A DNA stretch of 64,000 bases from Tenodera sinensis. Lineage: Eukaryota; Arthropoda; Insecta; Mantodea; Mantidae. Location of the stretch: positions 276,849,888 through 276,913,887 of the forward strand of contig CM060964.1 in assembly GCA_030765045.1 (NCBI GenBank). Reading direction: 5' to 3'. The position numbers were made by a program, and so were the translations under genes. Below, in pieces: positions 34,096 to 44,349 of this stretch. The stretch's first letter is position 1, and each line of letters begins with the position of its first letter. The notes beneath the pieces were generated by a model. The model was not told the origin of the DNA. It was given only the letters and a program-made list of their open reading frames with translations, and made no database searches.

Positions 34096-34677
34096 TTATT
34101 GCTGTTTGGAAGCATCAAGATGTACTAAAGTGTGGTGCATTTTACCACAGGTGTGACAATTCGATGATTTACAATTTCTGACTATATGACCAGATTGTAA
34201 GCAGTTAAAACACAGGTTGGCATCCTTAACAAAAGCTCTGCGTTCTAATACAGGAGCCTGAACAAATGTCTTACATTTTGATAAGGCATGTGAAGAATTA
34301 CAGTATGCACAGTTTACGGCTGTAACAGCATAAGCCTGTTGAAAACTGGATTTGTGTTTGTGATTTACAATTTTCTGTGTGTTAACATTTGACATACTTG
34401 AGCAAGTTGTATTCCATTTTGGGCTGATTATTTCTAGCGATTTACATTTTCTTTCTAGAAATGTAATAAGATCCTTAAATGCAGGAAAGTTATTTGAACC
34501 TAATGTGTCTTCAAATTCTTTCTTTATAGTTACATCCAACTTATCTAACACTAGTTGAGATACTATCAATTCTTCCAATGGATAAGAGGTAGAACTGGAA
34601 CTTTGCCCACACACGGCTTGTGTGTTTAAAAACACCAACAGTAAGTTTGTTGGCATAAATAAATAATAATCTTCCAA
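34096..34677 (-). pseudogene. BEL gag C-terminal part with zinc knuckle, fused to a SINE fragment
   Basis: From about residue 33 this is Pao gag (ELIVSQLVLDKLDVTIKKEF..). It ends with two Cys/His clusters (CFNCLQSGHIVRNC and CHTCGKMHHTLVH), the nucleocapsid zinc knuckles. The first ~30 residues (MEDYYLFMPTNLLLVF..) are translated from the SINE insertion at 34583-34669, so this ORF start is not genuine. Pol follows after 39 bases. Confidence 0.85.
34583..34669 (+). repeat. 87-bp SINE T copy inserted in BEL gag
   Basis: Flanked by the 12-bp duplication TCTTCCAATGGA (34571-34582, 34670-34681). It starts with TAAGAGGTAGAACTGGAA (inverted SINE text) and switches to the forward SINE tail CTTTGCCCACACACGGCTTG.. 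ending in ATAAATAAATAATAA. It is a tiny copy with 5' inversion. Confidence 0.88.
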
Positions 34678-35013
34678 TGGAATTTATATGTTTAACGCTT
34701 TGATTGCATTTAAATTACTCATGGTTTGATTTATTAAGGCCCTAAGTTCCTTTGCAGATGATTTGTGAGCAGCGGGTAAAGTCAACAAACGTGTAAGATG
34801 AGCTGAAGCAATAAGTCTTAAATTGTCATAACGATTGCTAATAGTTTCCAATGCAACCTTGAAATTACAACTTGTGACAGGAATATTAGCTATTAAATTA
34901 TGTGCTTCTCCTGTTAGTGAAGAGAGAAGGTAGTGAAACCTCTGAATATCATCTAAAGTTTCATTGTTAACAACTAGGCTCTCAAAGGTATCAATAAAAT
35001 GCTTAAAGTTTGT

Positions 35014-35490
35014 TTAATCACCATTAAATGAAGGTATTTTAAGAGTTGGCAATTTTATTGCCTTCATAGCGCTCCTTGTATGTGACAAGGGAGGGCTAAC
35101 AGAACTGTTGCTAACATTTCCATTTGCACTTTCAGCTAATAATTTAGCCATTGTTGCTTCTAAGCTGAAGTACAGCAATTCAAAACTTTCTCTGTCAGCA
35201 GAATGACTCTCAAAATTTTCAAACAATTCTAATTGAGATTGTGCCTCTTCAAACTTACCCATAATTTTAGGTAATTCCTTTACTCTTACCTCAATTGAAT
35301 AAATTTCTGAGCCAGTTTGAAATTCATTAACAAATTTGGCAAGGCGAGTAAGACTTGCTTTTGCCACGGCTCGTTTTGTAATTAATAGCTTCTTATTTTG
35401 CTCTTCCATAATATTAGTCACACAGCAATAAATATGATCCAGTTTGTTCCACCAAAGTGTTATAATAAAATGTCGAGTGAGGGACAGCAA
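35014..35490 (-). pseudogene. BEL gag N-terminal part
   Basis: This 158-aa piece contains charged helical sequence (KRAVAKASLTRLAKFVNEFQ..) and ends ..IKLPTLKIPSFNGD, the usual Pao gag motif ahead of the W-rich capsid segment. The next stretch (34680-35013) continues the capsid in other frames (DN..I..FFHYLLSSLTG-type reading on the minus strand). At least one frameshift lies at about 35014. Confidence 0.8.
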
Positions 35491-37557
35491 TGAAAAGTGA
35501 GCAAAGGAATGGTATGGAACTAATTATAGAAGATATAAGGCAATGTGTCAATGTTACTAATACAGAAAGCCAGTCAAGGTAGTGCTAAATAGCTAGTAAC
35601 TAGATAATGGCTAACCTTTTATAGAATCACTCTTGCCTGGTGCTGATGTTGCATTAGTAATTACTCCGGCCGCTTCGATTTCCCTCTTGATGCCGGCGTG
35701 AAGAAAATAAAATGGTTTCCATTATGTACATTACATGTGCGTATCAATGTTTCCAATTACTATACGGTTTGCTGGCAATCTATAGCAGTATCTGGCCCGG
35801 AGGACCAAATGTTACCGTCTTGGTATAAAAATGGACTGTATCCTTTTTGATTATTTATTCTACATGTTTTTTACATAGTACATAGTTACCTCCCTTGGCA
35901 ACCATCAAACCAGGCTAGTCAACCTTTCGACCGCAATTCAAATATCAGTCACTGAACAGTAAGTTTGTTGGCATAAATAAATAATAAGATAATATGTATT
36001 TTATCTTGCTTTGTAGCTAAAGCAAGCCAATTGAGAAGCATTTTTTCAAAACTCGCTAGACGCAAAATTTTACGAAATTGAGTTATATATAGTATCGGCA
36101 TAGTTTTCACCTTCTGCATCATTCTGTGAAATCAGATTTTGCAAAATTTGATTTGTGTCCTGTGTAGAAGGTAGGGAATATTAGCAGTTTTTTCAAAACT
36201 CGTTAGATGCACTTGCTCAGTTAAAGCAAAGGTCGATAGATGCAATTTTACGATTTTATGATCCAGCGTGTACCAACCTCAATTCTATGAAACACATGTT
36301 GGCATTGACTGCCACCTACTGTTGCAATTCTTGGAATTTTAATCATTTCTGCAAGCTTTGTACACTGCTGCACTGTTGGCAATAACTGCGAACTCAGGTT
36401 GTACGCTTGATTTCACATTCATTTCTGCAAGCTTTGTTATACTTACATGGCATTTTTATTCTTAGTTGAGACACTGTACTGTACTATGCACAATGGGCAG
36501 AAGCTCAGGTTGTGAAACTTTACCAGTCGTAGAATGCGCTGGAGGTAGGAATTGCAAAAACAAGGAAAGGAAATCAAAATAGAAGTCAAGGAAAGCTCAT
36601 ACTCCAGCAATTACATTTTTCATGGTCTCGAGTGCACTCTACGAAATCCTAAAAGTAAAGGGCATAAGCACTGTGATGCAGCCGATTTGATTTATAGTGA
36701 TAAAAGTGGATTTCACCAACACCTTTCCATGCTCAACAAAGTAGATTAAGATAAATTCCTTATGAAATATATGAGCATTGCATCTCATAATCGCAGAGTG
36801 GTGAAGAAAGAAGCTGCAAATAGAAAGCAGACTGTTAGCATTAAATACAGTGTGAGAACTAATGATGGCTGAGTATAGTCAGTATGTGCTGCAAGCTTCC
36901 AAGAAATCACAGGGGTGATCCTGGCTAGAAAATTTCACTTATATGGGAATGCGCCAAAGGAAACCAGAGGAGGTGACAGAACAGGAATATTACACAAGGG
37001 CATTACTGCTGCTATAAAGCAAGACATTAAGAAGTACAGATGTAGAGAAAGCCACTATGGAAGAGCAAAATCAAGGAGGGGACATTTACCCCCAGAACTT
37101 AATCTCAGAAAAATGTAGACCAACATTTACAATGATAAAAGATTAAGAAGCCTACCAGTCTGCTCATTGTCAAAATATAAATACATATTTTACAACTTCT
37201 TCAATCTTTCATTCCGTACACCACACACTGCCACATGCTCAACCTGCATGATGAAGATTAAGACAGAGGCAGATGTGGAAAAGAGAAACGAACTAAGAAC
37301 CATGTATAGACTGTACAAGCACCAATAAAGGTGAAAGCTTACTTATTCATATTGTTTGAAATTTCTTTGTATGTATTCAAAATGTTTGTTTTATAAATAA
37401 AACAAAATATACTGTTATTGTGAATGTAGCAGTACTTAGTATCTAAGTTTATACCTAATAAAACAATCCATATAAACATTAATATCTTGGTTCTATAGTG
37501 CATTATGTATTATAAAAAGGAGAAAATAAATAAAAAATAATAAATACATAAATAAAA

Positions 37558-38399
37558 ATCTGATGTGTTGCACTCACATGACTTTCTCTACTCTTGTACT
37601 AACCATTCTAACAAACTCTTATTCCTATATCTCCATTTTAGTTAAGATAAACATTCGTACAAATTATCTTATTGCTTATTTCCTTATAGGTGCAAGGGGA
37701 ATATTAGAATACAGCAGGCTTTGTGCAACAGTCAAATCTTTTTGACCTTTGAGATTCCGTTCTGTTTGCATGATTAACATATAAAAAAATGAGCAACGTT
37801 GTTGCATTTCGCTAAAGTTCTAAGTTTTCTGAAACTCACACACATAACAAGGAATATCTCCAAAATGGTTCACCCTACAAGAAAATTTATTGAGACATAA
37901 ATTGTGTATTTTAGCAAGATCTACATTTTTTGTACAGCAAGATTTTGTTTATCTCTAACGATTTACCAGTTATGCAAAAGTTGTCCAAAGTAAATACGAC
38001 TACAGGGGCTATAGCCAGAAAATTCAAGATATACATTTCATTTTTCATCAAAATATCTCAAACATTTTAATCAAAATCGTTAGAGCCATTTTCAACAAAA
38101 TCAAAATTTTCGAAAAATTTTCCACGTAAAGGGTTGTTTAGGGTGGGGCTATTTTCTTCAAAATCTTCGTGTCACATCCCTGAATGACAATAAACTTAAA
38201 TATGAACTTTGGTTTTTAACCGACTTTTCGTTTTTTAGTTATGCTGTCCACAGACTGACACACAGACACACACACAGACCTTTTTCTAAAAATGCTTCTT
38301 TTGGATTCAGGGGGCCTCAAAACATATATTTCCGGCAAAATCTCAACATCAAATTTTTGGGTGGAATACAATACTTCCCCTACTTACCAGTAGAGAAAC
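37558..38399 (+). repeat. Family A repeat (copy 6), 842 bp, with paralogous empty site
   Basis: Inserted in the fossil transposon. Flanks TAAAA (37553-37557) and TAAAA (38400-38404) collapse to a single TAAAA in the uninterrupted fossil at 15.8-15.9 kb (..TACATAAATAAAAAGCAATA on its minus strand). This defines both ends and a 5-bp duplication; a 2-bp TA reading is also possible. Confidence 0.88.
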
Positions 38400-38713
38400 T
38401 AAAAAGCAACAAAAACAGTAAATGACAAAAATAACAAAATTTCATGTGTTACTTTCTTGCTCACGCAGAAAAGTTTATCAGCATCTATCAGTTTTTGAAA
38501 AAACTCTGCATTTTCAAACACCAAATTTGTACTAGTTAAACTATGCTATTTGTTTCTTTTCACATTCGATGAGACAGCATCAGGAGGAGAATTGAATGAT
38601 TAATATAGTTGCTGTGTTAACCAATTAGTATTGCCAATAAATAGAAAAAAAAAGGTTTTTGCCAGATACGCATTTTGTGCATCTATCGAGTTTTGAAAAA
38701 ACGGTCTTCAATT

Positions 38714-38941
38714 GGCGGTGCCATGGCCGAGCGGTTAGCGCACTCGCTTACCACCTAGGTGGCCCGGGTTCGATCCCAGGGACCCGCATGTGGTATTCGT
38801 GGTGGACGAAGCAGCGTTAGGGCGGGTTTTCTCCGGGTGCTCCGGTTTCCCCTGCCATCTCATTCCACCGGTGCTCCATCTTCATCCCATGTATCATCAG
38901 CGTCACCGCCTGCGGTGCCGTAGTAGTAAAAGTGGGCAACA
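38714..38941 (+). repeat. tRNA-derived SINE family B, 228 bp
   Basis: The head GGCGGTGCCATGGCCGAGCG.. has an A box (TGGCCGAGCGG) and a perfect B box (GGTTCGATCCC), possibly Leu/Ser-type. The body includes CATCTCATTCCACCGGTGCT. Flanked by GGTCTTCAATT at 38703-38713 and 38942-38952. The near-perfect Pol III boxes suggest a young copy. Confidence 0.92.
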
Positions 38942-39026
38942 GGTCTTCAATTAGTTCCTTCCAAGAAGGAGCACTAATAGTGACTTGTGCAAGGTTTAAG
39001 TAAAAGTGAACAGTATTTGCCCACTT

Positions 39027-39480
39027 TTAAATGTTAGTAGGGATTATAAACAGACTGCAGGCAATAAGAAATACAGTGATTAAATGGGGACTTGTAAGAG
39101 TGTTCTTGGAGAGTTGAATAGCAGTCACTTTGTTGCTGAGGCTGTCCTCCATTCCCTCCATTTTCTTCATGAGCAAATCTATTGGAGTTAGTTCAACAGA
39201 TCCTGGACTCATCTCAATCCCTCCAATTACCAGCAATGTCACGATGATTGGTATCATGGTAAAAATATTTTTAATTTCTTACCCTTTTCCAAAAACTGGG
39301 TGTACTTTTATTTTGACAGTTCTAAATTTGCCAATTCTAACAGCATATTAGGCAATGCAAATGCAAATTATGGTAATAATAGATCAGTGATTAAGGTTTT
39401 GTGTGATGATAACAACACAATATTTAAAGCAAACTGCTCAAACCATATTACTCATAACAGTACTAAACATGCTGTTGGTG
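39027..39480 (-). pseudogene. LINE 5' fragment with 2A-like leader
   Basis: The 76-aa minus ORF begins MIPIIVTLLVIGGIEMSPGS. Many non-LTR retrotransposons start an ORF with a hydrophobic stretch followed by a 2A-like D(V/I)ExNPGP peptide; here the box reads GIEMSPGS, a degenerate form. Upstream (to about 39480) is probably its 5' UTR. No EN or RT follows, so this is a fragment. Confidence 0.5.
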
Positions 39481-39489
39481 TGTAGATGT

Positions 39490-40560
39490 AGATTTAGAGA
39501 TGGTAGCCATTAAGGTTTATGGTCACTTTTCAGCATCGGTGAAAAGGAGGGAGAAGTTGGAGTTTTTCTGTGATTTTATAGATACTGAATGGAGTGAAAT
39601 CTTAAGGCATACGCCAACTAGATGGCTGTCCCTCACACCAGCTATTGATAGGTTGTAGAATTGAGAACTATTAACAAGTTATTTTCAAAGCACAAACAAA
39701 AACCCTAAACCATTGAAACAATATTTTAGTGATGAGGAACCAGATAAAATGTTACTGCTTGAGGCATATCAACAATTTTTTTCTTATATAGGTAATATTC
39801 TTGTTGAAACTTCTGAGTACCTTGAAATTTCAGATTTAACGATCATGGAAGCATTTACTGCTTTTGAAGCTTTGATGAAAAAGGTATTGGAGAGAAAAGA
39901 AGATGCTTATTTTGGAAGCTGTACACAGAAAGTTTTAAATATGTTAGAACCTGCCATTAAGAAAAGAATTCAAATTAACTTTGTTCAATTCTACGAATCC
40001 CTATATTCATATTAGTTGAAACATACAAACATTTCTGACAATGTAAAAATTCAATCCTTGTTCCCATTGACCTTGAAGAGTAATCGTCAATTTTGAAGAT
40101 TTTCACAATATTCTTGTTCACTTTGAGGTTGACATAAATGAGGGTAACCTGTATTATGAATTCTGTTCTTTAAAAGTTGTAATAAGTTCAGTAATTTATA
40201 TTGAGGGTAGTTGTGTCAGAAAGTGGGCAACTGTGATGACTGAGGCAAAACCCAAAAGCATTAAAATTCATGAGATAAATAAAATTCTTGGCTTGTTCTC
40301 AGTATACCAGCATCTAACACTCATAGTCATAGTGAATGAATATTTTCATTGATGAACAACAAATGGTCTGATGATAGGAACCATTGTAATGTAAGCCTAA
40401 TAAAAGTGGAGTTACAAATTAGTGTCATTTTGATTACACTTATCAAGAATTTGTAGAATATGTAAAATGTAATCATAAAGTTCAAGCTGATGCCAAAAGT
40501 GTACAAAAATTCACTTTCAAGTAAGATCCATGGGTGCTTTGTAATTATTAGTTGGTTTTT
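39490..40560 (+). pseudogene. hAT transposase C-terminal relic
   Basis: Plus-strand conceptual reading: TRWLSLTPAIDRL near 39617, then the ORF 39713-40015 (KQYFSDEEPDKMLLLEAYQQ...). The C-terminal dimerisation region near 40300-40430 reads LVLSIPASNTHSHSE.IFSLM then NKWSDDRNHCNVSLIKVELQ. These are standard hAT (hATC-like) blocks. Stops occur between them and no N-terminal part is present. Confidence 0.75.
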
Positions 40561-40599
40561 GTTTATTTGATGTACAACTAGTTTAGGGATATATTAATA

Positions 40600-41660
40600 A
40601 TTAAACATTTATCAACTTAATCTGTCTCCTGTATTTTGAAAAAGAAAGTTGGCAACCCTAATGGAAGTTCATCACCCCTTAATTAGATGTCACCATAAAC
40701 AACCACTACAAAGTGAGAACCACTAGGAGCTAATCGGTTACATTTGAAAACGGTCGACACAAATACAGTGTAAAGTCCCATTTATGCATGCAATTTCATG
40801 CCCTGCGATAAGTGTCGTACAATCTGAGAAAGCATTGAGTTAAATGGGAGCATTTATAACATTTGATGTGACATTTCATGTTCCACAGCCTAAAAACACA
40901 TTGCGTTGTCTTTAAGACCACATGACACATGTAATAACTACATGGCCTCAATATACATTGGCATAATTGTCTGTTTATATTGTTACATTGCCAGTATGAC
41001 AATGTGAGTAAGACAGTTGAGTCAGTATTGCCTTTCTGGAAAACCTAAAGTAACACCACCTTGTTTGAAGGCACTCTTGATGATAAGTTATTATTAGTGG
41101 GACACTTACGATGTAATCAATATTGGATTAATAGTTTTTCTTTCATTGTGAGAGTGAGCTCCAATTGTAAAATTAGTTATTGAGCAACATATGCACAATA
41201 TTTACTATATGAATAAAAATAGCATAAAATACTTTTTGTTCCCAAAAGATAAATAGACTCATGAAAAATGGGAACATTGTTACTAAAGGTAGGACACGCT
41301 TCCTAAAAGACGTAAGCTGATTCTTTATAATAAGCAACAATAGCATAATATTTCTTAATGATGCCAGTGATAACAAAGATTACAGTAGTGCTGTTATAAG
41401 ATAAAATGTAATTCTTACTTGCACAAAACTCCAACTGGTTGTCATTAATGGAAAGTATATTTTTAAACTTGCATGGGAACCTCGTGTCATATGATAAACA
41501 CATCATTGAAACAACCATGGAATTACTCATTGAGGCAATGAAAAACAACAAGGAAATTACTTCTACCACTCCACAGAAAATAATAGGACCACTGATTAGG
41601 AGAATTTTTACCAGAATTAAAGAATGGAATTAAACAATAAAAGCTTCTTATAGTTCAAAA
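40600..41660. other. Unassigned intron sequence
   Basis: Contains small ORFs on both strands without recognisable motifs, including 41439-41633 on plus. No repeat matching others in the window was seen. Confidence 0.4.
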
Positions 41661-41667
41661 AGAAAAA

Positions 41668-42671
41668 CTCTGATGTATTGTACTCACATGACTTTCTCTA
41701 CTCTTGTACTAACCATTCTTACAAACTCTTATTCTTGTATCATCTCCATGTTAGTTGAGATAAAGATTTACAGAAATTATCTTGTTGCTCATTTTCTTGT
41801 AGGTGCAAGGGGAATATGGGAATATGGTAGGCTTGGAGCATGCATTCTCTTTGCATGCCAACATAAAAAAATGAATAAAGAAGTTCCATTTGATGAAAGT
41901 TTGTTTTCCAAAATGCATACAAATAACAAGGAATATCTCCAAAATGGTTCACTCCACAGAAAAATTCATTTGAACATAAATTGTGTGTTTCAGCGAGATC
42001 TACATATTTTGTGTAGTAAGATTGGGTCTATCTCTTACGGTTTACCAGTTATGCAAAAGTCATCCAAAGTAAACAGGACTACATGGGCTATAACCAGAAA
42101 ATTCAAAACATACATTTCCTTTGTCATAAAAATATCTTAAAACATATGGCATTTTAATCAAAATTGTTAAGAGCTATTTTCAAGAAAATCAAAATAAAAA
42201 ATGTCCATGTAAAGGGTAGTTTAGGATGGAGTTATTTTCTTCAAAAGCTTCCTGTTGCATCCTTAAAAGATGTTAAATTTAAATACCAATTTTGGTTTTT
42301 AACTGATTTATCGCTTTTGAGGTATGCTGTCCACAGACCGACACAGAGACTGATGATCAGGCACACACACACACACACCTACGCAAACACCTATGCACAC
42401 ACACACACATGCACAGAGAGGCAGGCAGACAGACACAGACATGCACAGGTGGACCTTTTTTCTAAAAATGCCTTTTTGTATTAAAAAAAAATTATTCTGT
42501 TAATTAATGACGCTGTCAATTGCCAGGATCACATCAGCGTCGCCGGTGTGCCGGAATTTTGTCCCGCAGGAGTTCTTTTACATGCCAGTAAATCTACTGA
42601 CATGGAGCTGTCATTTATAAGGACACTTTTTTTTTTTTTTTTTTTTATTAAGGGTGACCTCAAAACATACA
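41668..42671 (+). repeat. Family A repeat (copy 7), with a SINE-like insertion and microsatellite
   Basis: Starts CTCTGATGTATTGTACTCAC and follows family A with small deletions. A CACACA/CAGACAGA tract lies at 42360-42440. At about 42478 it is interrupted, and family text resumes at about 42652 (..GTGACCTCAAAACATAC) before stopping at an AGGGTGGAAGGGAAAGTC junction. Confidence 0.8.
42478..42651. repeat. SINE-like insertion with conserved insect repeat core
   Basis: Between A-rich and T(22) tracts lies GTTCTTTTACATGCCAGTAA.. with ..ATCTACTGACATGG... From memory, a very similar core recurs in tRNA-like repeats of several insect genomes. Orientation is uncertain; a T tract at the right end would fit a minus-strand poly(A). 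Confidence 0.5.
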
Positions 42672-43140
42672 GGGTGGAAGGGAAAGTCATTACATTCCTT
42701 CTAATATATGCTTCATAGAAGCATTACAAACAAAAAATTTGAATGGTATTTTGTTCTTTGATCAGCTGATTTTGAAAAAATAAATGGTTTTTTATCCAAA
42801 TTGGATGCGCAATTCCAAAAGAATATACGAAGATAACAGTTTGTTACTTGTAAGATGCGTAGAGTAACTTATTTCTGACATAGCTTTGGTAGTATGTATG
42901 GGACATCACACAGGATTTCGAAATAATTAATCACTTAAAAGGCGTGAAGGATTGCTACAAGCAGCTCCTAAAGATGTGTAGCATGTTGACAACGTTGCAT
43001 TGAGGTTGGCCAGGGAATTAAACTGGTTTGTGGAAGTAAACATGCCGGGCACTTTCACTTTTGCCCTAATGTTTTAGGAACTAGTACTTGTGATTGGCCT
43101 CCGCACAGTAAGCACAGAAGGACAAGCCAGAGTATGAGTT
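42672..43140. other. Unassigned, possible DNA-transposon fragment
   Basis: Starts with ACAGGGTGGAAGGGAAAGTC, an end style common in insect DNA transposons. No partner end or transposase motif was identified. Confidence 0.3.
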
Positions 43141-43430
43141 TGTTTTCAAGACGCTCTAACCACTGAGCTATTGTGACAAACTGCCAGAATGGCATTAAAT
43201 TCTCAAACCAGTTCGTAAGAATTTATTGAGAATTTAATGCCATTCTGGCAGTTTGTCACAATAGCTCAATGGTTAGAGCAGCTGCCTGGTAAGCGGAAGG
43301 TCTGTGGTTCAAATCCCAGTTGTGGCATTGAATTTTTAAGTTCCAGTTCTACCTCTCAAACTTTGCCCACACACAGTTTGTGTGTTTAAAAACACCAACA
43401 GTAAGTTTGTTGGCATAAACAAATAATAAT
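43141..43430 (+). repeat. SINE T copy with inverted 5' piece (43-bp perfect palindrome arms)
   Basis: 43166-43208 and 43228-43270 are perfect inverted repeats, 43 bp each, with a 19-nt spacer. The right part is a standard SINE T: leader, tRNA head, body ..AGTTCCAGTTCTACCTCTCA.., a short self-complementary CACACACAGTTTGTGTG, and an AAACAAATAATAA tail. Confidence 0.9.
43257..43326 (+). other. tRNA-Thr(GGT)-like SINE head (not an independent tRNA gene)
   Basis: GTCACAA..TTGTGGC pair as a 7-bp acceptor stem. The D arm GCTCAATGGTTAGAGC is good. The loop CTGGTAA gives a GGT anticodon, and the TTC arm has GGTTCAAATCC. The same head occurs at 43580-43650 and inverted near 29950, always followed by the SINE body, so it is the Pol III promoter of SINE T. 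Confidence 0.75.
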
Positions 43431-43439
43431 TACCATCTG

Positions 43440-43690
43440 AAGGTTATTTAATCCTGGGATAAAGTACTTACAATAGTAAGTCACCATTGGGGTAATTTGT
43501 CTCTGATGTGAGACTGCCTTTGTGGTTTACCAGGAGAAATACGAACTGGTTTGAGAATTTAATGCAATTCTGGCAGTTTGTCACTATAGCTCAATGGTTA
43601 GAGCAGCTGCCTGGTAAGCAGAAGGTCTGTGGTTCAAATCCCAGTTGTGGCATTGAATTTTTAAGTTCCAGTTCTACCTCTCAGAAATTC
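43440..43690 (+). repeat. SINE T copy with full 5' leader
   Basis: This copy shows leader text upstream of the tRNA head (..AAGTCACCATTGGGGTAATT.. to ..GGTTTACCAGGAGAAATACG). It ends after ..GTTCTACCTCTCAG, lacking the 3' tail. It lies directly behind the previous copy. Confidence 0.8.
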
Positions 43691-43699
43691 ATTATTTTT

Positions 43700-44345
43700 A
43701 ATGTTTCTAATTATTAGAAAGGATACCAAATTATTCATATGTATTGCTAAAACTGCATTGTATAGAGCAACTTGAGAATAATAATATTCCAACATCCAAA
43801 AAAGGCTTAAAATTACAATACTAAATAAAGTTTTTGGCCTTTCAGCTGTTTAAAAAGTTTACTGCATGTGCAGGCTCTCTGTCTTCTGCTCCTCTGCACT
43901 TAAGTTATTGGAAAATTCCTGCTGTTTCTCTTGAATAGTTTTTTCACTTTCTTGTATGCAAAACTTATCCTCACAGAAACCTGGGATGGCACTTAAATAA
44001 GCATTTTCCATGGTTTAAATTATCATATATGGCTATAAGAACTGCAGATAATTAAAGTATGTAGTATTTAATAACATTAAGATCCATTTTTATATTTTTA
44101 GCATTTTGGCCCTATTTTCAATAAGTAGATATCCTGGAAGGAGCACATGATAAATATAGGGCTGTTACATCTAATGCAATGTTACTCTTTATCTTGTGTT
44201 CTATAAAGGAAACTATTATTAGTATTGTAATCAAAAGCTGTATTCAGGTTATTTTAAGCATTATTTTATTCTGTAAATATGCTTGTGTATTTTAATTACT
44301 AAGTTGTTGTCTGTAGTGATGTTTTGTATGAATAACTATTATTTA
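43700..44345. other. Mostly unassigned; short coiled-coil-like ORF
   Basis: The minus strand at about 44010-43860 encodes a 50-aa Glu/Gln-rich peptide (CIQESEKTIQEKQQEFSNNL..). It resembles an exon in style, but the CFAP57 reading frame passes correctly from 57200 to 26990 without it, and an in-frame stop lies just upstream. It may be chance or an old copy. Confidence 0.3.
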
Positions 44346-44349
44346 TTAC

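Larger units (their letters stand above)
30094..35958 (-). mobile_element. BEL/Pao LTR retrotransposon (5865 bp)
   Basis: Both 149-bp LTRs (30094-30242 and 35810-35958) start TGTTACC and end GAACA, with five differences counted by eye (about 3%). The 5-bp duplication GTAAG (30089-30093, 35959-35963) marks insertion. On the minus strand a primer-binding-type TTTGGTCCTCCGGGCCAGA (35809-35791) follows the 5' LTR, then gag and pol. Gag is broken and pol has a deletion near its end, so it cannot move by itself. Confidence 0.95.
29881..35982 (+). repeat. SINE T copy with 5' inversion, split by a BEL element
   Basis: A tRNA-Thr-derived SINE bounded by the 15-bp duplication AATAAGATAATATGT (29866-29880 and 35983-35997). 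The segment 29881-30035 is inverted relative to the rest (its tRNA head reads on the minus strand). The body continues forward from ..CTACCTCTCAAACTTTGCCC at about 30038. At 30093 the BEL/Pao element enters. The SINE tail (..TTTGTTGGCATAAATAAATA) resumes at 35964. Confidence 0.88.
36013..38952 (+). pseudogene. DDE-type transposon fossil (copy 2), holding family A and a SINE
   Basis: Imperfect inverted ends are AATTGAGAAGCATTTTTTCA.. near 36013 and ..GAAAAAACGGTCTTCAATT near 38713. TTTTTTCAAAACTCG recurs inward at 36189, with related inverted text near 38500. The plus strand carries decayed coding from about 36550. It includes KEAANRKQTVSIKYSVRTND, then 36915-37118 with RKFHLYGNAPKETRGGDRTG and CRESHYGRAKSRRGHLPPEL, then 37180-37340 with ..TCSTCMMKIKTEADVEKR. 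Stops break it. This is the same family as the inverted copy at 15705-16625. Confidence 0.65.

Noticed and set aside
41439..41633. 64-aa plus ORF as a host exon
   Set aside because: No splice-phase context, no recognisable motif and no similarity to CFAP57; kept as unassigned.
43257..43326. Independent functional tRNA-Thr gene
   Set aside because: The same head with the same downstream SINE body appears several times, and the anticodon and T stems contain mismatches.
43862..44012. Minus-strand 50-aa Glu/Gln-rich ORF as a sixth CFAP57 exon
   Set aside because: The exons at 57200 and 26990 already join in phase 0 and align with the family without a gap. An in-frame TAA lies directly upstream, and no phase-0 acceptor fits well.
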